This document shows, piece by piece, positions 53,733 to 64,000 of a stretch of DNA of 64,000 nucleotides. Origin of the DNA: Ceratotherium simum simum (lineage: Eukaryota > Chordata > Mammalia > Perissodactyla > Rhinocerotidae); contig NW_004454291.1 in NCBI RefSeq assembly GCF_000283155.1, forward strand, positions 961,843-1,025,842. Reading direction: 5' to 3'. Every line of letters starts with the position of its first letter. Positions within the stretch are counted from its first letter, which is position 1. The notes beneath the pieces were generated by a model. That model was not told the DNA's origin. It ran no database searches and saw only the letters and a program-made list of their open reading frames with translations. A program made the position numbers and the translations under genes.

Positions 53733-56570
53733 TAATTGGCTTAAAGTAAGCACTTATGTAAATTATTTCTAAATATAATAAAAAACAACCCAAATGTTTT
53801 TCAAGTTAATGTGATGTAAAGTAATCTTTGGTAAATAAAAACTTGCCTAAGTTTGTTGGTTAATTAAAATAAGCATGCCCTCAGTTTGAATGGGCTCCTG
53901 CAGTTTCTGTTGCAGAATTTGTCTGCAGGGGGAAGGACTTGGGATGATGATTAACTAAATAACGTCTAATTCAAATATAATTATTAAACACAAGTGTTTA
54001 AATAGATGTAAATAAGATAAAAGCTTATACCAAGTTAAACTAAGTAATGGATATTCATTGAATATCTAAATCATTTCTGGATAAGATAGAATACTGAGAC
54101 TCTGATCACTAAACATGTTTGTCTAGTTTTTCTTTCTAATTTTTTTTACAAAGACAAACAATATTTGGGTCTATCAATAGACATGTTTTGTGCCACACTG
54201 AGAAGTTTTCTGTAAAGAGAAATATGCGTCTAGAAATTCTGAAATAGGTTTACGGGTTTGCTAATCTACTAGAGGATGCTACTATATGATAGACAGTTCA
54301 CAATTGTCTGCTTCCTAGTTTTCACTGGAAAGCAAAGAGTACAAATAGTTAAAAAGTTGGAAGAAGAGCTAAGAATACAAAATGAATTAAAGAAAAAATG
54401 TCAGAACACTTAGAGTAATACATGTAAATTAACACTATACAAACTGGGTGCATTGATGCTGAGAGAATGTAAGCAAAGTAGTAGGAGCCCCTTTGAAAGA
54501 AAAGAAGCAATGGAAGTCTCATGAAGCTTTCTGCTACTATGGAAGGATTTACTATAACATTTTAATTTTCAAACTGAGGCCACAGACCATAGATATATTA
54601 TGCATAAAATTTATTTGAATAGAACATACATGGTATCTACATTTATCAAAATAGATAAATGGATAAAATATATCTTCTATTTTATCTATAAGGTATAGAT
54701 AACTTTAGTATATATAAATCACACAAAATAATTTCATCAAATGCAAAATAGAATGCATGTATGGCACATACTGAAAATAGGAAATAGATGTCAGTTTATT
54801 AATTTTTTTACTTCAGTTACATGTATGGTTTTATATATGTAGTATATGGTGGGTCATAATATACACTATATTTATTGCTATGGAAAAATCCAAAGCTACT
54901 GCTCTTATACCACAGTAAACTGAGCAGCAGAAGGGTCTATGTGGGCAGTTGGAGAAGCCAATACAAGGACAACCACCCTCTCTACCCTATACATACATAA
55001 TGATAACTTCTCAGGATCAGGCTGTAATCACTCTCACACTTTGTTGCCTTGTCTTTTCAAATTTACAGCCAAGAAATAATCTTTACTTAAAAGAACTTCC
55101 CACATTACATATAACTACTTGCAAGGCTGACAATTCTAAGTGGTGGCTTCCCAGATATTTATAGCTCTGCCATCAGTTTAGAAGTTGTTTCATCTTTCAA
55201 ATCTTTATTTTGCCTACTCCACTTAGAGTAACACTCTTCAGCAATAATGTGAGGATCGTCTTGCCTCTGCCTGTTCTATCATTCCCAGTTTAGTATAACA
55301 ATATCAGGATGAACCTACAGACACAAGTGAATCTCACTGTAATTTCCAAAAAAGTGTATGACTTATTTTAACTATATTGTGTAGCAGAAGTTTATATTCA
55401 TTTAATGGAATGCACAGGCAATTATGCTATCCTCTCTGAGTAAAATCTGTAAATATTCTTTAACAGCTGCCTTGCATCATTTCTTTTCTAGATAAAATTT
55501 GTAAGTTTTGAAATTGAGAAAGTGATATTCTATAAAAAGTAGACGATAGGATATATGTTTTCAGTAAGAAGGTATGAAAAATAGAAATAGTTTTGTTAAG
55601 AAAGATAAATTTGTCCTTAAGCACTAGGAAAGAAAAAAGGAAAGAAGTCATGGGACAAATTCTGAATGTAAAAAGCAAGTGACAGAAGGTTTGTAGAAGT
55701 AAAACCCTGAGGAAAGAGTTTTCTGTATGATCAAATTGGCTAAGATTAACATGAATTCAATTAAGTATATAAGTTTTAATATCAAAAGTATACTGGTGCA
55801 AAATTAGAATTTGGCTTTATCTCTCTCAAAAGGATAATTTTCTTGAACTTTTATTTTGCTTGAGTTAAAAGATTATAAAAAGTTTTTCTTTATCTTTGAG
55901 TAAGTCTACCTAAAAGAGAAAAAAATCTATATATTGTTAAAATAATGTCCTATATTTAAAAAGACTGAGGTATCTCTATGCAGTGTTTTTTTAACTGTTT
56001 AACTCTCTCTGTTTGCCTTTGACATCTTCTGTTGTCACCTTGATTGAATGGATAACTAAGCATCGTTTTCTATTTGGCCAAATGTTTTAAAATCTTTTGA
56101 TATTTTTGACAAACTTCTCCCAGGGTTTGTATCCTGAGTAAAGTCTTTCTTTTGACTTAAAAAGGAACTTTGGGAATTTCCATGGGCTCTGGGGTTTCTC
56201 GAAGAATTTGTTCTCTCTTTCTATAAAGAGGGAGATATCAAACTAATTAGACTTATTTGGTATATTAAATTACCTAGAAAGCATTATCAAATAAGAAATA
56301 ATGTTAAGCCTTCTTGGTTATGTCTTTGTAAGTATAGGTTATAAGAGTTCCAGAAATTAGGTGAAAATCAAATATGTCCTGGCATAAAATGTTCTCTGTC
56401 ATCAAAACTGAGGCTCACACTAAACAACAGGAAAGCACTGTTAGCTGATTTTCATGCAAATGTAGCAACAACAGAATTTATAGTTTATGACACGAGTGGA
56501 TAAAGACCATTTTGTTTCTCTTACAAAAAAACAAATTGACCCTTCATTGCAGAATTTTGCCATCTCGATG
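53733..56570 (+). other. ERV internal region, non-coding today
   Basis: AT-rich sequence joining directly to the pre-L1 ERV sequence. No reverse transcriptase motif was recognised by eye. It should correspond to the gag-pol middle part or to unrelated insertions. Confidence 0.45.
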
Positions 56571-56829
56571 TCCTTGTTACTCAGCAATAGTTGGCTCCTG
56601 AATTAGAGAAATTAAGATGGGTGAACAATGGCTGTAAATTAAACAAACAGTTGCAGCTATAGGAAATTAAACAAACAGTCAAGGATATGGGAAACATGAC
56701 AGCTGCTTGGGTTTTCCCAGCTCCCTGGCAAACCCTATTTTTTTTTTTTTTTAACATTCTTTCACCTACCATAGTGCATTAAGAAAAACCATTTCTATCC
56801 CCAGAGGCTGCAGAACTCCCTCCTCTGGG

Positions 56830-57079
56830 CCCTTTGAGCGCCTGCAGCTGGATTTCATTCAAATGTTCATTAGTATGGGTTATCATTATGTTCCTGTTAT
56901 TGTATATATATTTTCTGGATGGGTTAAAGCCCTCCCCTGCCACAAAGCTGATAACCTCTCAATGGCAAAGAAATTGTTACAAAATGTATTTCCTATTTGA
57001 GGTATACCTTCCACAGTCTCCAGTGATTGAGGAACCCACACTACTGGGCAAATCATACAAACCTTAACAAAAACCTTTT
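56830..57079 (+). pseudogene. ERV integrase core remnant
   Basis: Reads PFERLQLDFIQMF then a YVPVIVYIFSGWVKALPC stretch, the integrase core with the first catalytic Asp (QLDF). A second block, STVSSD and GTHTTGQIIQTL, has the second catalytic Asp. Stops occur in frame near 56998 and 57028, so it is inactive. Confidence 0.85.
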
Positions 57080-57289
57080 AAACTTCTTGGACTTTTAAAC
57101 TTTTAAACTTCCTGGTTCCTATAAACCTCAGTCATCAGACACTCCCGTTACTAATGGAAAAACAGGATTCTAGTGGAAGAAATATTAAATGATATGGGAC
57201 TACATGAACTGAGGGAGATGCTGCAATGTTTTGCTTTTCCAGATTTAAAGAAATCTTTTCTCTTAAGCTAACTATGACTTATAGAAATT

Positions 57290-58460
57290 GTAAGCAGAAT
57301 TGAAGCATTGAACTTTTTCTCCCTACCTGACCCCTCCAGAATCTGGAAACTCTTCATAAGCAAGTATTCTGATTTTCACGGCAACATAGTTGTCTGCATG
57401 GGTTCAGTAAGAATCTGTTCTCCTTATAGCAGCACAGAATTGGAAACATTGGCTATATTACCAAGGCTTTGATGGCAATGCCATATTTGAATAAACATAT
57501 ATAGACTCAGACATGACCAAACAGTTTTAAGGAACAAGGATTGACTTTATGGAACAAATAAAGCCACTTGGAAATATTGGCCTGATATCTTTCTTACAGG
57601 GTTCCCAACAAACTTACAGGTGAGTAAAGAAGTTCACTTCCTTGGCAGATGCAAGAACCTCAGGATATTTTGGGGACATGGAAAAGAGGAATTCTCCCAA
57701 ATTTGTAGATATTGCAGATGGAGTCTAATTATAAGCCCTTTTCCTGCCTTTCCTGGCCTCAAGAAGGTTTTAAACTTCAATCTGAGATTCCTTATAAAAT
57801 GTTATGGCAAAGTAAATTTATAAGAGCCCATACGATCAATTGTTATTCTTGCCGTACTTAAGTGAATAATTAAGCCAAGTTTATTAAAACTAGACTTATT
57901 TTGCAAACCAATGAGACTTAATGTGCCCATCATTGGTAGAAATGAGGGCGATTTTAGGGAGAAAAATTATGTTTCATTAGAAAGCATAATACATATTTGT
58001 GGATAATAAATTCTAGTTCTGTTAATTGTCTTTGAGGTTTTAGTTTTCTACCTGTAAACTGGGCTGACTCCTGAATTCTTCTAGTTTCCTCAAATATCTG
58101 GTAAAGGTCTACAAACTAATGTTTTTAATTTTTCCCATCCTTCTCATTTGGAATCATTGAGAATGGAAACCTTTTTTCCTGAAGCCCTGCAAACTGAAAC
58201 TGGACAACTTGATATAAACTTAAGAGAGATCCCCACAAAAGCCCATGTTTAGAAAATCTTCATGCCTGTTGCTGTATAAGCCACTCAAAAAGTTTACCTG
58301 AACAGCTGATGACATCATCAGAGACATTTCAAACTGCAAAAGATACGTCAATCCTGATATCTAGAAATCATCTTAACCAGCCATCCTCTGGGCTCAGAAA
58401 TTGGTTTATATTTTGCTCCGACCATCAACCTTGTTTTTCTTTTTGTTTATCTAGAAATGC
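57290..58460 (+). other. ERV internal or inserted sequence, unassigned
   Basis: Lies between the integrase core and its C-terminal piece. Such spacing (1.5 kb) is too long for one integrase, so part of it is probably a further insertion or rearrangement. Confidence 0.4.
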
Positions 58461-58579
58461 TCCTTATTAAATACCTGGTTACTTGCATACACAATATAGG
58501 CCTAACCTTAGGAGACACTTCCTATGTTCTAGAGATGATCCAAAAAATCCAGTGGGAGCTCCAAATAAGTAACCAGACA

Positions 58580-58770
58580 CTATCAGATGTTCCTGTGTAC
58601 CATCTTTTTCATGAAGACTGGGTCCCCTTTAAATCCTGGAGGTACAAGCACCCAGAAGATCAGTTTCATCACCTCTGAGTGGGACCATTTGAGAAATGCC
58701 ACATGAATGAGAACCATGCTGTATAATAACATCACAACAAGGATCACCCAAACCTTGGCTGGCTTCATAC
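58580..58770 (+). pseudogene. ERV integrase C-terminal-like remnant
   Basis: HEDWVPFKSWRYKHPEDQ resembles the GDWV.(I/F)K.W element of the class I integrase C-terminal domain. A stop follows near 58677; weak similarity continues a little further in another frame. Confidence 0.5.
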
Positions 58771-59650
58771 TCTAAACACTGACCAACAGCAAGTTACTGT
58801 TCAGAAGACTATCTAGTAGAAATATGTAATAAATGACTGCCAGGTTCTTAGCTTACTTGTTGGACTATTAGACAGCAGACTATTTATCTACGTCAGATCT
58901 CACTTGAGTTTCCAGGCCCTAATCTTGGTATATAGGCCTATTCCCTCAGATTTCCCAAGGATTGAGGTCCATTATGGAGGGGATCCTAAAATTTAGGCTA
59001 TATATTTTGCTAATATATATGTTCATCTATGTAATTATAAAATGTGGACTTAAGTGTTGCTCCAAAGACATTGACTAGAGTACTAAAATATTAGTTATGC
59101 AATTATTCCTGGATGTCCCCACCTGGTAAGCCAAAATATTTTAAATAAACGTAGAACAGTTTCATTGACCTTAATCTTTGCCCTTTCACAGCACAAAGTA
59201 GATAGAGTGGTCTTCACCCCCATTCTGCAAGATTGAGGAATGATCATAAGACAGTGGGGATGAGACCGAGAACAAAGGAATTAAAATTTTCCTTGAGTTA
59301 GAGTGAAAGTGTGCCTCTTACCCACAAGGTTGAAGTGGGAAACAAGGTAACTCAAGTTTCAGAACTTGTCTTGCAGAACGACAGAAAGAGTGCTGATAAG
59401 AGAGCAGCTTGCTGACAGCCACTCTGTCACCTGAGTGAACATCACACAGCCGTGTGTGGATGCCAACCTGCCACTGGCAATACACATGCTACTAGCTCCA
59501 GGCACCACCCACATTCAGTCCATGCTGCCCTCTGATGCCACCAATATGGGACTAGATGGCATCCAAATAGCCGAGGGGGGCACATGGTCATTGAGGGGAC
59601 TGAATACTCCCTGAATTGATCAATGATGTCACCCTGGCAAACCTATGATC

Positions 59651-59662
59651 AAAAGGGGGAAA
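59651..59662 (+). other. ERV polypurine tract
   Basis: AAAAGGGGGAAA lies directly before the 3' LTR, the standard site for plus-strand priming. Confidence 0.9.
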
Positions 59663-60045
59663 TGATAAAAGAAAGAGATATGTTAAAGCCAGAGTCCTCA
59701 AGGCTGAGCTATGGGCAGAAACAGCAAATTACGTTTTAGCCTTGACTGTCTCCAGATGGCCAGAAAACAGTGCAGTAGTTTTTCTCTGAGGTTGGAACAC
59801 TTGGAAAGCCCTGCACACAAGATAAACTGTAATTGGAAATGGCAACCAATCAGAACCGGAATCAGACTTAGCCTTGCATACCTTGTATTTTTTGCCTTTA
59901 GAATCTCAGCCACTGTAGACCAAGGGGGATTCGCCTATCAACTTGAGAGTTCTTGGTACTTCCCCTGTTGTAAACCTTTTTAATGAAGCCTCTCTTTTCT
60001 TTAAAACTTCATCTTTGCCTCATAAAGCTGATCATTTGGTTGACA
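59663..60045 (+). repeat. 3' LTR of the endogenous retrovirus
   Basis: 383 bp, TGATAAAAGAAAGAGATA to TTGACA. CCAATCAG is kept at 59846-59853; the poly(A) signal has decayed to AATGAA at 59982. By eye it differs from the 5' LTR at roughly a fifth of positions, which points to an old insertion. Confidence 0.9.
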
Positions 60046-60189
60046 GTCACATGGTTCATGGGAAAAAGAAAAAAAAAAAGAGTACTGAATTTATTGACCA
60101 CCTATCATATGCTGGGTCTTCTTGACACCAAGCCTTTGTGTTCCCATGATACACCTCTCAGTAGGGCACACTGTGGTTGTAGAATGTGA

Positions 60190-60720
60190 TAGTCATCTTT
60201 TGATGGCATCCTCAATGATTCTATCCTCCTGGGTCATTCACTACCTTCTGTGCGCTCCTCCCACATGAATATAGTTGACCTCTGAAGCCACTAGGATATT
60301 GTGGACATGATGCTGTGTGTCTTCTGTGACTGAGTCACAGGAGACATGGAGGCTTCCACCTTGTTCCCTCTTGGATCACTCTCTCTCGGGGAAACCAGCT
60401 GCCAATTTGTGAGGACACTCATGTAGCCACATGACAAGGAACAGAGACCTCCTGCCATAGTCAGTCCTGAGGTTCCAGGCCCATGAGTGAGCTACATTTA
60501 AAATAGATTATTTAGCCCAGTGTAGCTTTCAAATGACTCAAGTGATGACAGACTTAGCAAACAGCTAGGCTGCAGCCTCACGAGAGACTCTGCGCTGGAA
60601 CCACTCAACTAAGCCGTGTCTGAGTTCCTCAGCCGTAGAATATGAGATAACAAAATTATTGTTTAAACCACTAAGTTTTAGGGTAATTTGTTACAGAGCA
60701 AACTATAACCAATACGGAGA
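60190..60720 (+). repeat. MaLR/MLT1-type LTR, sense
   Basis: Ends attgtttaaaccactaagt, then gggtaatttgttacagagc and ataaccaatac, the usual MLT1-like 3' end. Body contains the gaggacactcatgtagcc-type block. Confidence 0.65.
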
Positions 60721-60964
60721 CAGAGGCACTGAGACATCATCTTTGATGGCTGTAGCAGAGAGCTCTGAAGACTGTCCAGGGGCATGACTGTCCACTGGAC
60801 TTGTGGACAAGGGAGTGAGTTGGTGTTAGTGGTGGTCGTGGTGCTGTGTGTATGTGTGTGTGTGTACAGGGGTCTGTGTGTCTTTATAGGGGTGTGTACA
60901 CACCTGTGAAGGGGTAGGATTTCAGCAATTGTCCTGATGGAAGGGTAAACATTACTGCAGCCAA

Positions 60965-61215
60965 TACTGTGTAGTGGTTGAGAAGTCAGGCTCTCACTGG
61001 ATTCATTAATCAGCTCTGCCACTTACAAGCTTAGGGATCTATTTATTTAAACTTGATGAGCCTCAGTTTCCTCTTCCTTGAAGAGGGAACAATAACAATA
61101 GCATCTATCTCATTGTGTGATTGCGAGGATTAAGAAAATGTATACTTGTGAGTCTCTGGGAATGATCCCATGCATGTGGAGAACACCCAGCAATGCTGGA
61201 CATTGTTATTAAGAT
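60965..61215 (+). repeat. MIR SINE, sense
   Basis: Gtgtagtggttgagaagtc, aatcagctctgccacttac, gagcctcagtttcctcttcc and gtgattgcgaggattaag in MIR order. Confidence 0.8.
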
Positions 61216-61219
61216 TCAT

Positions 61220-61925
61220 ATTTCTGAGCTCAGAAGTGATGGAAGCAGCTCAATGTGCCACAGATCAATTTGCTAGAGAGTCAATTTGCTGAATTACTCA
61301 GTCACTGGATTCCTGAGGATACTTTCTGAGGTTTCAATACTTCCTCCACCCACGACCTTTGTGATGTTGCACTGTGAAGTAAAGAAGTGAGTTTTCCTGT
61401 AAACACACATTACTATTTTTATTCTGGACTTATGTCCTGACCCGACATATGCTCCATCCCCTGCAGTGTCCCTTTCTTTGACCCGCCCCACTGCGCATAT
61501 TCTATGGGCACATTGGTGCATTGGTTTTATTTACCTTTAACCCACTTTACTATGTTCTATATTTTTATGGACTTAAGTCTCCATCTTTGGCAGAGAAATG
61601 GCAGTGACAGAACATCCTAAGTCTTAAAGTCTTGTGGTTTTGGTGAATAGACTTATCTTGAATTGACTTTAGGTGACATGCCAGAATCAGGCACTGGTCT
61701 TAAAGCCAGCTTCTCTAGATGTCAATGGTCCCATGGCCCTAGCCACCTTTGCCCAAAGCTTGACCCTCCCTATACCAGTGACTTGCAAGAGGCTTATATC
61801 ATTGTGTCCATGACCCTTACATTGTGCCATAAGAACTGGTACTAATAATTAGTTAATTGGTCTATTTACAGAACAATGTGACCTCTGCATTCTCCATACT
61901 ACTAAAATTTGAAGGTAGTTGTGCA
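61220..61925. other. Unassigned intergenic
   Basis: No gene or repeat recognised. Confidence 0.4.
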
Positions 61926-61929
61926 AAAT

Positions 61930-62100
61930 GGAGATAATTCCTTCATTCATATATTCATTCAAAATCAACATCCAGCTATGGCACTATTAGGACCCAGGAA
62001 TAGAGAAATGAATAAATTGAGGTTCCTACCCAGGAGGATCTCATAATTTAATTAGAGAGACAGACACATAATTATTGCACAATCAGTGTGCCCCCACAAG
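61930..62100. repeat. L2-like fragment
   Basis: Attcatatattcattcaaaa, cccaggaatagagaaatgaat, then ggaggatctcataatttaatt in L2-like order. Confidence 0.5.
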
Positions 62101-62137
62101 CCCTGTGCTCTGGCCCATAAGGGAAGGAGAAGTGATC

Positions 62138-62523
62138 TGTATTAATTTGCTATGGCTACCATAGCAAGGTATGACAGATTGAATGGCTTAAACAGAAATT
62201 TATTCTCTCACTGTTCTGGAGGCTACAATTCCAAGATCTAGGTGTCAGCAGCGTTGATTCCTTCTGAGACCTCTCTGATTGGCTTGCGTATGGCTGTCTT
62301 TTCCCTGGTCTTCACATGGTCTTCCCTCTGTGCATGTCTGTGTCCTAGTCTCCTCTTCTTATAAGAATGTTAGTCAAATGGGATTAGGGCCTACCAAAAA
62401 GACCTCATTTAATATCAATTACCTCTTTAAAGATCCTATTTCCAACTACAGTCACATTCTGAGGTGCTGGGGGTTAGGACCTCAACTTATAAATTTGGAG
62501 GGGACACAATTCAGCCTATAACA
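62138..62523 (-). repeat. MaLR/MLT1A-type solo LTR, antisense
   Basis: On the + strand runs from tgtattaatttgctatgg to ttcagcctataaca, the reversed LTR with TG..CA ends. The 5-mers TGATC (62133-62137) and GGATC (62524-62528) flank it and match at four of five bases. Confidence 0.8.
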
Positions 62524-62529
62524 GGATCT

Positions 62530-64000
62530 GAGGAGAGAGCCCATGGGCCTGCAGGTGGCTGTCATAGGAAGGGTCAGGGGACCTGCAGCAGTGAATGTGC
62601 ACTCTCATCAAGGCTGGTGGAGGGTGGGGCTGGGACCTGGGTGCCAGTGAGAAGGGCCCAGGTCAGCTCAGGTGACTCTCAGGCCTGATAGAATCAGGAA
62701 TGCAGCAGTGAATTCTCGAAAACCCTCTGCAGAACCAGGGCAGGGGGCAGGTGTCACCTGTAGGGTCCAGGGCAGGGGTAGGGTATGAGCCCACTTTCCC
62801 ATTCCCATAAGTTATTCCCCCAAACATCCCAACTTCATCCTGGCAGGAGCAGGAGAAGAGGGGGCAGCATCAGAGAGACCAAACTCAAATGAGACTGAGA
62901 AGTTGTTGTCTGGTAACAAGAAATTCTCCCTCCCCAATCCCCCCCAGGTAGGGTCTCACAGGGACGATGATCTCAATTATGAAAAGTTAAAAAGCTACAT
63001 TTTCTTTGAGCATCTATGCCATACTACTGTCCTCTCAGGGCCTAGAACCCTAGTGAGCACATTGTAGGCCTTCGGTAAAAACATCTACATGGCTGTTTAT
63101 GAAATGTGTTTTGGAAACACCACTTGACTCCCACTGCCACCATCCATCCTTATTGCACTTGAGGATTTCCCAACACCTGTTATCAGCAGGTTCATCTGAA
63201 CCTCAAACACCCCAGGAAGGGCAGCAGGAAGGTCCTTTTCATGTCTTTTGTTCAGATCCACAGACATTTCCTGAGCACCATTCTGGGTCCAGTACGAGAT
63301 GTTCCCGGTTTGGTGGAGAAACATCAGACCCATAAACAGACCGATTTAATACGGCCAGAGGTCAGCACCAGGGCTTTGGAAGCACAGAGAAGGAGCACTT
63401 GCCCGCAGAGAGGGTTGGGAGGAGTTGACAGCTGATATGGGGCTTTTATATACTTATTTCAAAAAGTCAAATTTATAGATGGACATGTTTTATAATATCA
63501 CACAGTCTTGCAAGGTTTACACTGTAACTAGGGGTACCTTGCCCTACCTGACGTTCACTCTGATTTTTCCCTCCAGAATCTACTTTCAACCTGTTTAGCA
63601 GTTTCTTCTGGTGTTTATTGCCATGCCGGTAAATGACATGCTTATACTACAGTTTCTTCATTGCTCTGGAAGAGGAGAGTTTAGTTTTCTGATATCTTCC
63701 TTGCCTCACACTCACTTCTCTCCTTCCCAAACAGGAATAGGAATTGGATTCCTATTTGGTGTCTACATCAATATGACTGAAGTACTTATTATTCACAATT
63801 GAGACAAGCATACCTCTTTGTTTCCATTTCTATTATTGACAATTTTTCATTTTCCTTTTAATCAATAGTTCCTTTTTGTAATTTTAATGTTTTCTCTGTC
63901 CCTATCATGCTTTTCCTGCAAGAAGCATAACTCTGCTCAGCAAGTTTAAGCCCTTGCAAGGCTGTCTCCTTGCTTCAGTCCAGGCTGCTTGCTCCTGCGG
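62530..64000. other. Unassigned 3' end of window
   Basis: No exon of a further CYP3A or other gene was found. Small ORFs at 63097-63435 overlap on both strands and look like chance. Confidence 0.45.

Larger units (their letters stand above)
44363..60045 (+). mobile_element. Class I endogenous retrovirus (provirus), degenerate, with nested L1
   Basis: Two related LTRs in the same orientation flank internal sequence with retroviral traces. GTCA at 44359-44362 and 60046-60049 is a 4-bp target duplication, the size made by gammaretrovirus-like integrases. A primer-site-like stretch follows the 5' LTR, and a polypurine tract precedes the 3' LTR. Remnants of gag matrix (45112-45384) and integrase (56830-57079; C-terminal part near 58590) have stops and frame breaks. 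No env was recognised. An L1 (46216-53717) and an ERE SINE (45437-45625) were inserted later. Without the L1 the element is about 8.2 kb. It is dead: no open gene is left. Confidence 0.9.

Noticed and set aside
58760..59650. Retroviral env gene
   Set aside because: No surface/transmembrane cleavage motif, CX6CC or hydrophobic anchor was recognised; many stops.
40380..64000. A second CYP3A gene or pseudogene downstream
   Set aside because: No exon with CYP3A motifs ([24 protein letters not shown]) was found on either strand after 39923 or before 10682.

Overview
This is mammalian genomic DNA carrying one complete, apparently intact cytochrome P450 gene of the CYP3A subfamily on the + strand. 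Thirteen coding exons run from 10682 to 39923. All introns are GT-AG, the reading frame is unbroken, and the conceptual protein has 502 residues. Many interspersed repeats are tRNA-headed SINEs with a GGGGCCGGCCC-type head and a TTAGCTCAG.. tail. These are the ERE family of perissodactyls (horse, donkey, rhinoceros, tapir), so an odd-toed ungulate is the most likely source. I cannot settle the species, nor which numbered CYP3A paralogue this is.

Layout. 1-10.4 kb is 5' flank made of old L1, LTR, MIR and L2 debris with no gene. 10.4-10.68 kb is the CYP3A promoter: a well-kept everted-repeat (ER6) nuclear-receptor site, a CACCC box, a TATA-like box, and a 5' leader with two short upstream ORFs. 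10.68-39.92 kb is the gene. Its introns hold antisense L1 elements (introns 4 and 7), ERE SINEs (introns 2, 4 and 7), hAT-type MITEs and MIRs. 39.92-40.4 kb is the 3' UTR with two AATAAA signals. 40.4-44.36 kb is repeat debris and microsatellites. 44.36-60.05 kb is a single old class I (gammaretrovirus-like) endogenous provirus, flanked by a 4-bp target duplication. It has a 5' LTR, primer-site-like sequence, gag and integrase remnants, a polypurine tract and a 3' LTR. A roughly 7.5-kb L1 with a perfect 15-bp target duplication sits inside it. 60.05-64 kb holds MaLR-type LTRs, a MIR, an L2-like piece and unassigned sequence.

Function. The only host gene seen encodes an ER-anchored haem monooxygenase. 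It has the CYP3A membrane anchor, proline-rich hinge, I-helix, ExxR and [10 protein letters not shown] cysteine loop. Two features set it apart from the usual CYP3A pattern: the I-helix motif reads AGYEPIS instead of AGYETTS, so the oxygen-activation threonine is absent, and one residue is lost at the exon 8/9 junction. The promoter suggests xenobiotic induction through PXR/CAR. I found no novel multi-gene system. The most notable items are the I-helix change, the nested provirus/L1 structure with all junctions readable, and the doubled L1 3' end.
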